A stretch of DNA of 17,485 bases from NCBI GenBank assembly GCA_023336765.1, contig JAMBLL010000116.1, positions 1 to 17,485 of the forward strand, read 5' to 3'. Of this stretch, positions 6,919 to 14,218 are shown one piece after another (the stretch's first letter is position 1; each line of letters begins with the position of its first letter). The notes below the pieces were generated by a model. It made no database searches. It was not told the origin of the DNA and saw only the letters and a program-made list of their open reading frames with translations. The position numbers and the translations under genes were made by a program. Origin of the DNA: Actinomycetes bacterium (GTDB lineage: Bacteria; Actinomycetota; Acidimicrobiia; Spongiisociales; UBA5794).

Positions 6919-7475
6919 TGGCTCCACGATTCAAAGAAAAATACACAGATGAGGTCAGAGGTCAACTTATGACCGAACTCGACCTCGAAAACGTGATGCG
7001 GATTCCAACGCTCTCCAAGATCGTCGTGAACATGGGTGCAGGGGACGCAGCGGCGGACTCGAAACTCATCAACGGCGTAGTGGAGGACCTCAGACTCATC
7101 ACGGGTCAACAGCCGAAGGTCAACCGAGCTCGTAAGTCGGTTTCGAACTTCAAGCTCCGTGAGGGGCAAGCGGTTGGAGCGCATGTGACGATGCGTGGCG
7201 ACCGGATGTGGGAGTTCTTCGATCGGCTGGTCTCCCTGTCGATCCCACGCATTCGAGACTTCCGCGGGTTGAACCCGAACGGATTCGATGGCCGTGGCAA
7301 CTACAGCTTTGGCGTCGACGAACAGTTGATCTTTCCCGAGATCGACTACGACAAGGTCATGAAGGTCCGCGGTTTGGACATCACTTTGGTGACAACCGCG
7401 GAGACGGACGCACAGGGGAAAGCACTCCTCGAAGCGTTCGGGTTCCCATTCCGCAGACAGCAGGTAGGTGCCTGA
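6918..7475 (+). CDS. rplE: 50S ribosomal protein L5
   Basis: L5 joins 5S rRNA to the central protuberance together with L18 and touches the P-site tRNA. Its 185 residues are standard. Clear segments are LENVMRIPTLSKIVVNMGAG, the VEDLRLITGQQPKVNRARKS region, FKLREGQAVGAHVTMRGDRM, and SIPRIRDFRGLNPNGFDGRG followed by NYSFGVDEQLIFPEI. The ATG at 6918 is taken because it overlaps the rplX stop by one base and matches the family start; the frame stays open upstream inside rplX. The stop overlaps rpsN (TGATG). Confidence 0.98.
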   Translation: MAPRFKEKYTDEVRGQLMTELDLENVMRIPTLSKIVVNMGAGDAAADSKLINGVVEDLRLITGQQPKVNRARKSVSNFKLREGQAVGAHVTMRGDRMWEFFDRLVSLSIPRIRDFRGLNPNGFDGRGNYSFGVDEQLIFPEIDYDKVMKVRGLDITLVTTAETDAQGKALLEAFGFPFRRQQVGA

Positions 7476-7780
7476 TGGCGAAGAAATCAAAAGTCGTTAA
7501 GAACAACGAACGTAAGGTGATCGTCGCGCAGTATGCAGATCGACGCGCCTTACTCATCAAGATAATCAAAGACCCTGAGGCCTCCTACGTGGACAAGCGT
7601 GAAGCTTACGCGAAGATCGCAAAGATGCCCAGGGATGCAAGTGCCACGCGTTATCGCAATCGATGCAACGTGACCGGGCGGCCTCGCGCCTATTTCCGGA
7701 AGTTCGGCCTGTCGCGCATCATGCTGCGTGAAATGGCTCATCGGGGCGACCTGCCAGGCGTCAGAAAGGCGTCGTGGTAA
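7475..7780 (+). CDS. rpsN: 30S ribosomal protein S14, long zinc-independent form
   Basis: S14 belongs to the 30S head near S3 and S10. The start is the ATG at 7475, overlapping the rplE stop, giving 101 residues beginning MAKKSKVVKNNERKVIVAQY. This is the long form, like E. coli S14. The C-terminal module RYRNRCNVTGRPRAYFRKFG ... LSRIMLREMAHRGDLPGVRK ... ASW is intact, but there is only one cysteine, so the zinc-binding CxxC...CxxC of the roughly 61-residue type Z form is absent. Many actinobacteria carry the type Z form at this operon position, so the long form here is notable. The stop lies two bases before rpsH. Confidence 0.96.
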   Translation: MAKKSKVVKNNERKVIVAQYADRRALLIKIIKDPEASYVDKREAYAKIAKMPRDASATRYRNRCNVTGRPRAYFRKFGLSRIMLREMAHRGDLPGVRKASW

Positions 7781-7782
7781 CG

Positions 7783-8178
7783 ATGTACACAGATCCGATC
7801 GCAGACATGCTGACCAGGATTCGTAACGCCAACTCGGCGCTGCACCCTGAAGCAGCGATGCCTACATCGAAAGTCAAAGAAGAGATCGCCCGGATCCTCT
7901 CAGAAGAGGGGTACATCGACGGATGGAAGCTCCAGGACGCAACGGTGGGGTCAGAGCTCGTCGTTCGACTCCGGTACGACGCTGAACGTCAACGGGTCCT
8001 TCAAGGTATCCAGAGGGTCTCCAAGCCTGGCCGTCGTGTGTACTCAGCTGCTCGCGACATCGAGCGTGTGCGTGGGGGCCTTGGTGTCACCATCGTGTCA
8101 ACGTCCTCAGGTGTCATGACTGACAGGGATGCCCGCCAGCGCAACGTTGGCGGCGAAGTCCTGTGCAGGGTGTGGTGA
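7783..8178 (+). CDS. rpsH: 30S ribosomal protein S8
   Basis: S8 binds the central domain of 16S rRNA. In E. coli it represses the spc operon by binding mRNA near rplE. The protein has 131 residues when started at the ATG at 7783 (MYTDPIADMLTRIRNANSA), which fits the family. An in-frame GTG at 7774 lies inside rpsN and adds only three residues, so it is less likely. The ending with RRVYSAARDIERVRGGLGVT, IVSTSSGVMTDRDAR and GGEVLCRVW is the typical C-terminal RNA-binding domain. rplF begins one base after the stop. No S8-like regulatory hairpin was identified by eye. Confidence 0.97.
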   Translation: MYTDPIADMLTRIRNANSALHPEAAMPTSKVKEEIARILSEEGYIDGWKLQDATVGSELVVRLRYDAERQRVLQGIQRVSKPGRRVYSAARDIERVRGGLGVTIVSTSSGVMTDRDARQRNVGGEVLCRVW

Positions 8179-8179
8179 C

Positions 8180-8722
8180 ATGAGTCGAATAGGCAAAGCC
8201 CCGATCAGCCTCCCCAGTGGCGTCGAAGTGAAGGTCAGCGGGACCAACGTTGAGGCCAAGGGGGCCAAGGGCACCCTGAACCAGTACATCGATCCAACGA
8301 TCTCGGTGAGCGTCGACGACGGCATCGTCTCGCTCTCAAGAGCGAACGATGAGCGAGGTACAAAGGCGCTCCACGGTTTGTATCGCTCCCTGATCTCCAA
8401 CATGGTGATCGGTGTATCCGAGGGGTACTCCAAGGAACTTACAGCTGTGGGCGTCGGTTACCGTGCCGCGCTCAAGGGCAAGGACATCGAGTTACAGGTC
8501 GGGTTCTCACATCCCGTCAACATCATCGCACCCGATGGCATCACGTTCGAGGTTCCTGAACCTACGAAGATCATCGTGATTGGCATCGACAAGCAGAAGG
8601 TTGGCCAAGCTGCCGCGAACATCCGTTCCGTTAGGCCGCCCGAGCCCTACAAGGGCAAGGGCATCCGATACAAGGACGAACACGTGCGCCGCAAGGCCGG
8701 TAAGGCAGGAGTCTCCGGATGA
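8180..8722 (+). CDS. rplF: 50S ribosomal protein L6
   Basis: L6 lies near the factor-binding site and the sarcin-ricin loop. The 180 residues match the family from the start SRIGKAPISLPSGVEVKVSG to the closing signature PEPYKGKGIRYKDEHVRRKA. The duplicated domain structure is visible as GVEVKVSGTNVEAKGAKGTL in the first half and HPVNIIAPDGITFEVPEPTK in the second. The ATG at 8180 follows the rpsH stop by one base. Upstream in-frame codons are inside rpsH and do not resemble L6. The end overlaps rplR (ATGA, 8719-8722). Confidence 0.98.
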   Translation: MSRIGKAPISLPSGVEVKVSGTNVEAKGAKGTLNQYIDPTISVSVDDGIVSLSRANDERGTKALHGLYRSLISNMVIGVSEGYSKELTAVGVGYRAALKGKDIELQVGFSHPVNIIAPDGITFEVPEPTKIIVIGIDKQKVGQAAANIRSVRPPEPYKGKGIRYKDEHVRRKAGKAGVSG

Positions 8723-9072
8723 GGGGTACACGAACAGACGCGCGCCGGCGCAGGCACTTCAGGGTGCGCAAGACGGTGCACGGTACACAGAGTCGCCCGC
8801 GCCTCGCTGTGTTCCGAAGCAACAAGTACATCTATGCACAGGTCATCGACGACGACAGCGGTCGCACGATCGCTGCGGCTTCCTCGAGGGAGTCTGCGGT
8901 CAAGGGTTCCACGCTCACCGTGGGCACCGCTACTGAGGTCGGGAAGCTCGTTGGCGCACGTGCACAGGACGCGGGAGTCTCCAAGGTCGTGTTCGACCGT
9001 GGAGGATTCACATTCCACGGACGGATCGAGGCCCTCGCTGAGGCTGCCCGTGAATCCGGCCTCGAGTTCTAG
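8719..9072 (+). CDS. rplR: 50S ribosomal protein L18
   Basis: L18 binds 5S rRNA with L5 in the central protuberance. The protein has 117 residues: a basic N-terminus (TDARRRRHFRVRKTVHGTQS), then RPRLAVFRSNKYIYAQVIDD and the C-terminal segment VSKVVFDRGGFTFHGRIEAL, with the characteristic FDRGG(F/Y)xYHG-like motif. It overlaps rplF by four bases. The TAG stop is nine bases before rpsE and contributes to its ribosome binding site (AGGAG at 9071-9075). Confidence 0.97.
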   Translation: MRGTRTDARRRRHFRVRKTVHGTQSRPRLAVFRSNKYIYAQVIDDDSGRTIAAASSRESAVKGSTLTVGTATEVGKLVGARAQDAGVSKVVFDRGGFTFHGRIEALAEAARESGLEF

Positions 9073-9081
9073 GAGCCGGTG

Positions 9082-9681
9082 ATGACAACACAGAACAGAG
9101 GTCGTAGCGACCGCAGAGACCGATCGAGAGGCCGCTCGAGAGAGCGGGACGTCCCGGAGTTCGACGAACGCGTGATCACGATCAATCGTGTGGCGAAGGT
9201 GGTCAAGGGTGGACGTCGATTCTCGTTCACCGCACTTGTCGCTGTCGGCGACGGTAAGGGCCGTGTCGGTATCGGATACGGAAAGGCCAAGGAAGTTCCC
9301 GCAGCCATCCAGAAAGCATTCGAACTCGCCCGCAAGGACATGTTCAACGTGCCAATGGCAGGCGACACGATCATTCATGAGATCATCGGCGAACAAGGCG
9401 CCAGCCGTGTGTTGCTGAAGCCAGCGGCTCCAGGTACCGGTGTCATCGCAGGAGGCGCTGTGCGCCAGATCCTTGATGCGGCAGGTGTACACAACGTTCT
9501 GGCGAAATCGCTTGGATCCCCGACGCACATCAATGTGGCAAAGGCCACGGTTGCAGCGTTGAAGGGCCAGCAGCGTCCAGACGAGGTCGCCAAGGCGCGA
9601 GGAAAGCGTGCAGAGGAGATCTTCCCACCCGCATTGCTTGCCGCGTACAACTCTGCAGAACTCATGCGGACGAAGGCTTAA
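9082..9681 (+). CDS. rpsE: 30S ribosomal protein S5
   Basis: S5 acts in decoding accuracy and mRNA unwinding with S3 and S4. The protein has 199 residues. The first 25 are rich in Arg, Asp and Ser (a basic lead sequence common in actinobacterial S5). The double-stranded RNA-binding domain follows (RVAKVVKGGRRFSFTALVAV, GDGKGRVGIGYGKAKEVPAA), and the C-terminal domain has LLKPAAPGTGVIAGGAVRQI and SLGSPTHINVAKATVAAL. ATG 9082 is preferred over GTG 9079 because AGGAG at 9071-9075 is six bases from the ATG and only three from the GTG. rpmD begins two bases after the stop. Confidence 0.97.
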   Translation: MTTQNRGRSDRRDRSRGRSRERDVPEFDERVITINRVAKVVKGGRRFSFTALVAVGDGKGRVGIGYGKAKEVPAAIQKAFELARKDMFNVPMAGDTIIHEIIGEQGASRVLLKPAAPGTGVIAGGAVRQILDAAGVHNVLAKSLGSPTHINVAKATVAALKGQQRPDEVAKARGKRAEEIFPPALLAAYNSAELMRTKA

Positions 9682-9683
9682 CC

Positions 9684-9866
9684 ATGGCAGACATGTTGAA
9701 GATCACACTCAGGCGCAGCCTCATCGGTGAGAGGCCGAAGGCCCGTGCCACAGTAGAGAGCCTTGGCTTACGCAGGATCAACTCCTCAGTGGAGCGGCCA
9801 GACACCTCGTCGGTTCGAGGGATGGTCCACAGCGTCAAGCATCTGCTCGAAGTGGAGGAAATCTGA
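9684..9866 (+). CDS. rpmD: 50S ribosomal protein L30
   Basis: L30 is a small peripheral 50S protein. The 60 residues show the family core: LKITLRRSLIGERPKARATV, then LGLRRINSSVERPDTSSVRG and MVHSVKHLLEVEE. It sits in the conserved rpsE-rpmD-rplO order, starts two bases after rpsE, and its TGA overlaps the rplO ATG by one base (TGATG). Confidence 0.96.
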   Translation: MADMLKITLRRSLIGERPKARATVESLGLRRINSSVERPDTSSVRGMVHSVKHLLEVEEI

Positions 9867-10309
9867 TGAAACTACATCATCTCCGACCAGCGGAGGGTTC
9901 GAAGAAGCGCAAGATCCGCGTCGGACGCGGCGAAGGCGGACGGCGTGGAAAAACCGCTGGCCGTGGGACCAAGGGTCTCAAGGCTCGAAGCAAGGTGCGC
10001 CCAGGTTTTGAGGGTGGCCAGACGCCGCTCATCAAGCAGATGCCAAAGCTCAAGGGCTTTCGCAATCCGAACCGTGAAGAGTTCACCGTCGTGAACGTCG
10101 AGCGCCTCGAGGTGTTCGATGCTGGCGCCACGGTGTCTCCTGCGGAGATGCGTGAGGCCGGATTCGCCAAGAAGCGCGGGAAGATCAAGGTTCTGGGACA
10201 GGGCGACATCAACGTTGCGCTCACCGTCAGGGCTCACGCCTTCTCCTCAGGAGCGGCTGCCAAGATCACGGCCGCTGGCGGGACAATCGAACTGCTTGAG
10301 GACAACTAG
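9866..10309 (+). CDS. rplO: 50S ribosomal protein L15
   Basis: L15 is a late-assembly 50S protein that bridges several 23S domains. Its 147 residues are typical. The Gly/Arg/Lys-rich N-terminal part (RVGRGEGGRRGKTAGRGTKG, then FEGGQTPLIKQMPKLKGF) binds rRNA. The folded C-terminal half includes TVVNVERLEVFDAGATVSPA and the closing AHAFSSGAAAKITAAGGTIE. It is the last ribosomal protein gene before a 125-base gap, so the tightly overlapping spc block ends here. Confidence 0.97.
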   Translation: MKLHHLRPAEGSKKRKIRVGRGEGGRRGKTAGRGTKGLKARSKVRPGFEGGQTPLIKQMPKLKGFRNPNREEFTVVNVERLEVFDAGATVSPAEMREAGFAKKRGKIKVLGQGDINVALTVRAHAFSSGAAAKITAAGGTIELLEDN

Positions 10310-10319
10310 CTGAATCGAC

Positions 10320-10372
10320 CCGGGTTGGGCGTGACGGCGGTAACCTAGTCGCTAATCGCACGGGCAACCCGG
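10320..10372 (+). other. Inverted repeat in rplO-secY gap
   Basis: CCGGGTTG at 10320-10327 is matched exactly by CAACCCGG at 10365-10372, with a 37-base spacer. There is no run of T after it, so a classical intrinsic terminator is unlikely. It may be an RNA structure or attenuator in the 125-base gap (10310-10434), which otherwise holds only the secY ribosome binding site AGGAA at 10426-10430. I see no confident promoter in this gap. Confidence 0.35.
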
Positions 10373-10434
10373 TCTCGAGCTTTCGCACACCGAACCACCA
10401 ACAACCAAATACCCACCGAACCGACAGGAAATTC

Positions 10435-11754
10435 ATGCTCACCGCCTTCAGGAATGCGTTCAGGATTCACGACCTGCGTAACAAGATCCTGTTCACCCTG
10501 TTCATCATCGCGCTGTACCGGCTTGGTTCCACCATTCCGGTCCCCGGTGCAGACCTGTCAGCGATTGCCGATTTCGCGGATCAGGCTGAGCAGTCGGGAT
10601 TCGTCGGTCTCTTGAACCTGTTCTCTGGTGGCGCGTTGACCCAGCTGTCGATCTTTGCGTTGGGGATCATGCCGTACATCACGGCGTCGATCATCCTGCA
10701 GCTTCTGACGGTTGTCATCCCGAAACTCCAGTCCCTCCAGGAGGACGGGGAGAGCGGGCGGAAGGTCATCACTCAGTGGACACGGTACGTGACTGTGATC
10801 CTTGCGCTGTTGCAGTCGACCGGGTTTGCGTACCTGTTCCATAGTGGGCAGTTCTCGAACGGCATCGACCTGATTCCGGATTTCACACCGAGGACGGTCA
10901 TCATCGTCGTCATCACGATGACCGCAGGTACCGCACTGCTCATGTGGATGGGGGAGCTCATCACCCAGCGCGGTATCGGCAACGGTATGTCGATCATCAT
11001 CTTCGTGTCGATCATCAGCCAGATTCCAGGCCAACTCGCGATTCTGAATGCGAACTCGGCGACCTATCAGTTCGTGATCATCCTCGGAGTGATGCTTGCT
11101 TTGACCGTCGGGATCATCTACACCGAACAGGGTCAAAGAAGGATTCCTGTCCAATTCTCCAAGAGGATCCGCGGTCGCAAGGTCATGGGTGGACAATCAA
11201 CCTACATTCCGCTGAAGGTCAACATGGCTGGTGTTATCCCCGTGATCTTCGCGACGTCGATCATGTATTTCCCTGCTCTGATCGCCTCAGCACTTCCACC
11301 AACAGGTTGGGGTGCGGGTATCAGGGACTGGATCAACGACAACATGCTGTCGACATCTGGTGGCCAGGGTGGTGGCGGCTTCTCCCCGAGCCTCTGGTAC
11401 ATCGGAATTCTCGCTCTGCTCGTCGTCTTCTTCACCTACTTCTACACGGCGATCCAGTTCGACCCTGAGCGTCAGGCCGAGATGATCCAGCGTCAAGGTG
11501 GATTCATCCCCGGTATTCGTCCTGGAAGAGCTACGGTCAACTACCTCAGCTATGTGCTGTCACGGATCACGCTGACAGGTGCCCTGTACCTGGCGCTCGT
11601 CACGATCCTGCCATCTTTGCTCGGCTGGTTGTGGGGCGTGCCCGTTGGGCTGTCCGGCGTGTCGATCATCATCGTTGCAGGTGTTGCCCTCGAAACGAGC
11701 AAACAGATCGAGAGCCAGTTGACGATGAGGAACTACGAGGGCTTCCTCTCCTAG
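10435..11754 (+). CDS. secY: Preprotein translocase subunit SecY
   Basis: SecY forms the protein-conducting channel of the inner membrane and works with SecE, SecG and the SecA motor. The protein has 439 residues and the usual hydrophobic pattern consistent with ten membrane helices. The N-terminus has IHDLRNKILFTLFIIALYRL, followed by GSTIPVPGAD. The signature GIMPYITASIILQLL is at 77-91. The large cytoplasmic loop has GQSTYIPLKVNMAGVIPVIF (about 253-272). The SecA-contacting loop has GGFIPGIRPGRAT, with Arg362 equivalent to E. coli Arg357. It ends after MRNYEGFLS. Start ATG 10435 has AGGAA upstream. A 53-base gap separates it from adk, in the widespread secY-adk-map order. Confidence 0.98.
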   Translation: MLTAFRNAFRIHDLRNKILFTLFIIALYRLGSTIPVPGADLSAIADFADQAEQSGFVGLLNLFSGGALTQLSIFALGIMPYITASIILQLLTVVIPKLQSLQEDGESGRKVITQWTRYVTVILALLQSTGFAYLFHSGQFSNGIDLIPDFTPRTVIIVVITMTAGTALLMWMGELITQRGIGNGMSIIIFVSIISQIPGQLAILNANSATYQFVIILGVMLALTVGIIYTEQGQRRIPVQFSKRIRGRKVMGGQSTYIPLKVNMAGVIPVIFATSIMYFPALIASALPPTGWGAGIRDWINDNMLSTSGGQGGGGFSPSLWYIGILALLVVFFTYFYTAIQFDPERQAEMIQRQGGFIPGIRPGRATVNYLSYVLSRITLTGALYLALVTILPSLLGWLWGVPVGLSGVSIIIVAGVALETSKQIESQLTMRNYEGFLS

Positions 11755-11807
11755 GGGAGAAGTCACTCAACGCCGTGGTGGCGTGTCAACCGATTGGAAG
11801 TGAACAC

Positions 11808-12365
11808 ATGTCGAGAAGGATCCTCTTTCTGGGCCCCCCAGGGGCAGGCAAAGGAACACAAGCGGCGATGATCGCCTCTGCGCTCCACATACCCCACATC
11901 TCGACTGGTGAGATGCTCCGTGACGCAGTCTCTCGAGGCACGGACCTGGGGAAACAGGTCGAGGGAGTCATGGCTGCGGGTGATCTGGTCTCCGATGATC
12001 TTGTTGTAGCGATTGTTGATGAGCGGCTGAGCCAGTCCGATGCCAATTGTGGCTATGTTCTCGACGGATTCCCAAGGAACGCGGCTCAAGCCGAGGCTCT
12101 CAACGACGCCGTGATCAACGCCATAGGCACTGTCGTTCTTCTCAAGGCCGATGCCGATGAACTCGTCTCCAGGCTGATGAAGCGTGCCGAGCAAGAGGGG
12201 CGCGCCGACGACAATGAGGAGACGATCAGACGCAGGCTCCAGGTGTACGACGCGGAGACCGCTCCGCTCGTTTCGTTCTACGGAGATGCGGTTCATCAGA
12301 TCGATGGCATCGGTGGCATCGATGATGTGTTCTCGAGGATCATGCTTGCCCTCGTGGCTTTCTGA
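11808..12365 (+). CDS. adk: Adenylate kinase, short form
   Basis: Adenylate kinase interconverts ATP + AMP and 2 ADP in the cytoplasm. From the ATG at 11808 the protein has 185 residues: MSRRILFLGPPGAGKGTQAA. The P-loop GPPGAGKGT is at 9-17. The AMP-binding segment HISTGEMLRDAV is near 30-41, and DGFPRNAAQAEAL is at 86-98. The region of the LID is only the short loop RADDNEETIRRRLQVY, with no zinc cysteines, as in other short bacterial adenylate kinases. GGAAGTGA precedes the start. The frame is open further upstream, but those codons lie over the end of secY and carry no family features. map begins 12 bases after the stop. Confidence 0.96.
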   Translation: MSRRILFLGPPGAGKGTQAAMIASALHIPHISTGEMLRDAVSRGTDLGKQVEGVMAAGDLVSDDLVVAIVDERLSQSDANCGYVLDGFPRNAAQAEALNDAVINAIGTVVLLKADADELVSRLMKRAEQEGRADDNEETIRRRLQVYDAETAPLVSFYGDAVHQIDGIGGIDDVFSRIMLALVAF

Positions 12366-12377
12366 GCGGATTTTGAC

Positions 12378-13166
12378 ATGAATGGCAGTCGCATCATCAC
12401 AAAGAAGACGGATGCCGATTTCGAGAAGATGAAGATCGCTGGCCAGTGTGTCGCTGCGATGCATCAGGCCGTGCGCGACATGGCCTCGCCAGGAGTTACC
12501 ACGGCAGATCTGGACGAGGCCGCCCGCGAAGTCCTGGCTGAACGAAATTGCCGCTCCTCGTTTCTTGGATACGGAGGACCCGATAATCCGTTCCCCGGTG
12601 TCCTATGCACCTCACCGAACTCGACGATCGTCCACGGAATTCCTGGCAACTACGTCCTCAAAGATGGCGACATCATCAGTATCGATGCGGGTGCGATCTA
12701 CGAGGGGTGGCATGGTGACGCAGCGTTCACGATGGCCATCGGAAATGTCTCCCAGGACGTCCAACTCCTGCTCGACGTGACGGAGAAGGCCCTTTGGGCC
12801 GGAATCGAGCAGGCTGTTGCTGGGAAGAGACTCGGTGACATCGGGTCCGCCGTTGAAGCGTGCGCTCACCCTCACGGTATCGGTGTCGTCCGTGAGTATG
12901 TCGGACACGGAATCGGCCGCCAGATGCACGAGGCGCCTTCTGTCCCCAACTACGGCAAAGCTGGAAAAGGTTTGCGACTCAAGACAGGGATGGCTCTGGC
13001 TATCGAACCGATGTTCAACGCAGGGACCGAGTCGTCGGTCGTGCTTGATGACAGTTGGACGGTCGTCACTGCCGACGGATCCCTTTCTGCCCACTTCGAG
13101 CACACCGTACTGCTCACACACGAGGGCAGTGTCGTGTCAACGCTCCCGGAGCCGTTACTGATCTGA
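12378..13166 (+). CDS. map: Type I methionine aminopeptidase
   Basis: This enzyme removes the initiator methionine from new proteins with a two-metal site in a pita-bread fold. The protein has 262 residues. The five metal ligands are all present: Asp103 (ISIDAGAIYEGWHGD), Asp114, His177 (GHGIGRQMHE), Glu210 (AIEPMF) and Glu241 (SAHFEHTVL). The substrate-site His86 is in NSTIVHGIP. It has no N-terminal zinc-finger extension. It ends the secY-adk-map group. In many bacteria infA and rpmJ follow immediately; here about 3.8 kb of unrelated DNA intervenes. Start ATG 12378 is the first plausible start after adk. Confidence 0.97.
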   Translation: MNGSRIITKKTDADFEKMKIAGQCVAAMHQAVRDMASPGVTTADLDEAAREVLAERNCRSSFLGYGGPDNPFPGVLCTSPNSTIVHGIPGNYVLKDGDIISIDAGAIYEGWHGDAAFTMAIGNVSQDVQLLLDVTEKALWAGIEQAVAGKRLGDIGSAVEACAHPHGIGVVREYVGHGIGRQMHEAPSVPNYGKAGKGLRLKTGMALAIEPMFNAGTESSVVLDDSWTVVTADGSLSAHFEHTVLLTHEGSVVSTLPEPLLI

Positions 13167-13186
13167 GCGTTCTCTGGTCTCCGAAT

Positions 13187-13207
13187 CGGTTATCGGTTGT
13201 CGGTTGA
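13187..13207 (+). repeat. Short CGGTTRT heptamer tract
   Basis: Three consecutive 7-base units (CGGTTAT, CGGTTGT, CGGTTGA) lie just after map. The unit length equals that of the YRTCAGC family elsewhere in the window, but the sequence differs. It ends in TTGACG, which could be read as a -35-like hexamer. Confidence 0.6.
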
Positions 13208-13232
13208 CGAATTCTGGAGAATGACCGTTATC

Positions 13233-13241
13233 TGGTATCCT
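13233..13241 (+). promoter_or_regulatory. Possible extended -10 promoter for first exported protein
   Basis: TGGTATCCT fits an extended -10 pattern (TGnTATnnT). The same block, TCTGGTAT, recurs before the paralogous downstream gene at a similar distance from its ATG, which supports a functional element. No good -35 lies at 17 bases; TTGACG (13204-13209) is too far upstream for a standard spacing. Confidence 0.35.
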
Positions 13242-13278
13242 GTGGTTGATCTTGAATCGGCCAGATAGAGGTAGGGAC

Positions 13279-14097
13279 ATGGATGACAATCTGAAGAAGT
13301 GGCTGCCGTGGATCGCTGTTGCAGCAGTAGCGCTGATTGTGGTTGCGATCATCGCCATCAGGAGTGGAGATAGCGACGATGTCGCTGCGACGACCACTAC
13401 AGCACAAGGGACAACGACGGAACCCGCGTCAACGACGTCCGTGGCGACGACCACGGTGCCAACAACCACGCTGCCGGCTACGACGACGACCCCGCCAACG
13501 ACCGTACCTCCAACGACGCTGCCGCCGACAACGTTGCCGCCGACGACCGTACCCGACACCACGATTCCGGAACCGCCGATCGGAGAGCTGGTATTGGAGA
13601 CCGATGGCGTCGGTGCGCTCGTGACCTTTGTCAGTTTCGGCGCCAACGATGAAGGTGCGATCGCCGCAGTTACAGCCTCGCTTGGGCCGAACACATTCGA
13701 CAGCGGATGGATCCCATCGTTTTCGGGATATGGAACCTGTCCGGGTGATGAGGTTCGCGGAGTCGAATGGGGTTCCTTCGTCATGCTGTTCACCAAGGCG
13801 GACACGGCGTTCGAAACCGGAGGTGCTCCCCACTTCTTCTCGTACTACTACACGGAGGCACAACCGGACTTCGCCACTCCAGACATGATCGAGATCGGCT
13901 CGACCGTGGCGGAACTCAAGGCTGCCTATGACGGGCCCGATTTCTACTTCGACGAGTTCGAGTTCGACCCCTCGTTCGGGTTCTGGAAGTACATGGAGGA
14001 CATTGACGCCCAGACTGTTCTCTGGGGAGGCACCACAGGACTGACTGATGGTGACCTAGTGACGTCGATCAACGGCGGACAGGGTTGTGGCGAGTAA
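13279..14097 (+). CDS. Membrane-anchored Thr/Pro-linker protein, unknown function
   Basis: I do not recognise a named family. The protein has 272 residues from ATG 13279, which has GAGGTAGGG upstream; a start 11 codons earlier is possible but has no such site. Residues 1-9 are cytoplasmic. Residues 10-27 form a hydrophobic helix without a cysteine, so this looks like a signal anchor. Residues 37-100 are an extended Thr/Pro/Val linker, and 101-272 form an outside domain. This domain shares many residues with that of the next gene: LFTKADT (170-176), GGAPHFF (181-187), two cysteines (154, 270) and the ending TSINGGxGCGE. It also contains two similar sub-motifs, AIAAVTASLGPNT (127-139) and GSTVAELKAAYDGPD (207-221), which could be a duplicated small repeat. 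The gene lies in the block that separates map from rpmJ. Confidence 0.85.
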   Translation: MDDNLKKWLPWIAVAAVALIVVAIIAIRSGDSDDVAATTTTAQGTTTEPASTTSVATTTVPTTTLPATTTTPPTTVPPTTLPPTTLPPTTVPDTTIPEPPIGELVLETDGVGALVTFVSFGANDEGAIAAVTASLGPNTFDSGWIPSFSGYGTCPGDEVRGVEWGSFVMLFTKADTAFETGGAPHFFSYYYTEAQPDFATPDMIEIGSTVAELKAAYDGPDFYFDEFEFDPSFGFWKYMEDIDAQTVLWGGTTGLTDGDLVTSINGGQGCGE

Positions 14098-14140
14098 CTG
14101 TTCGACCATATTCAGATTCATACGCCAGGAAGAGGAATGC

Positions 14141-14171
14141 TTGGCGTCGGGATCTGATGTCCTGACGCCGA
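14141..14171 (+). terminator. Hairpin between the two paralogous genes
   Basis: TTGGCGTC (14141-14148) and GACGCCGA (14164-14171) can form an eight-pair stem with one G-U pair and a 15-base loop. It lies 44 bases after the first paralog's stop. No clear T-run follows, so it may be a weak terminator or a structure overlapping the next promoter. The remaining part of this 121-base gap holds the promoter-like block and ribosome binding site of the next gene. Confidence 0.3.
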
Positions 14172-14175
14172 CTTC

Positions 14176-14184
14176 TGGTATGTT
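14176..14184 (+). promoter_or_regulatory. Possible extended -10 promoter for second exported protein
   Basis: TGGTATGTT matches TGnTATnnT and is the counterpart of TGGTATCCT before the first paralog. Each block ends about 35 bases before its gene's ATG. The ribosome binding site GGAGG at 14207-14211 is seven bases before ATG 14219. A -35 is not evident. Confidence 0.35.
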
Positions 14185-14218
14185 GTCTGTATCGGTCTAG
14201 TGCGATGGAGGTAGGAGC

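Noticed and set aside
10320..10372. Strong intrinsic terminator after rplO
   Set aside because: The stem is only eight pairs with a 37-base loop, and no T-run follows.
11631..11807. N-terminal extension of adenylate kinase by 59 codons
   Set aside because: The added codons overlap the end of secY in another frame and are Arg/Cys-rich. The family start with the P-loop is at 11808 with a ribosome binding site.
13155..13805. Minus-strand open frame rich in Val/Gly (VVGGTVVGG-like repeats)
   Set aside because: It is the complement of the Thr/Pro linker codons of the plus-strand gene. It has no signal or family feature, and the plus-strand gene has a ribosome binding site and a conserved paralog.
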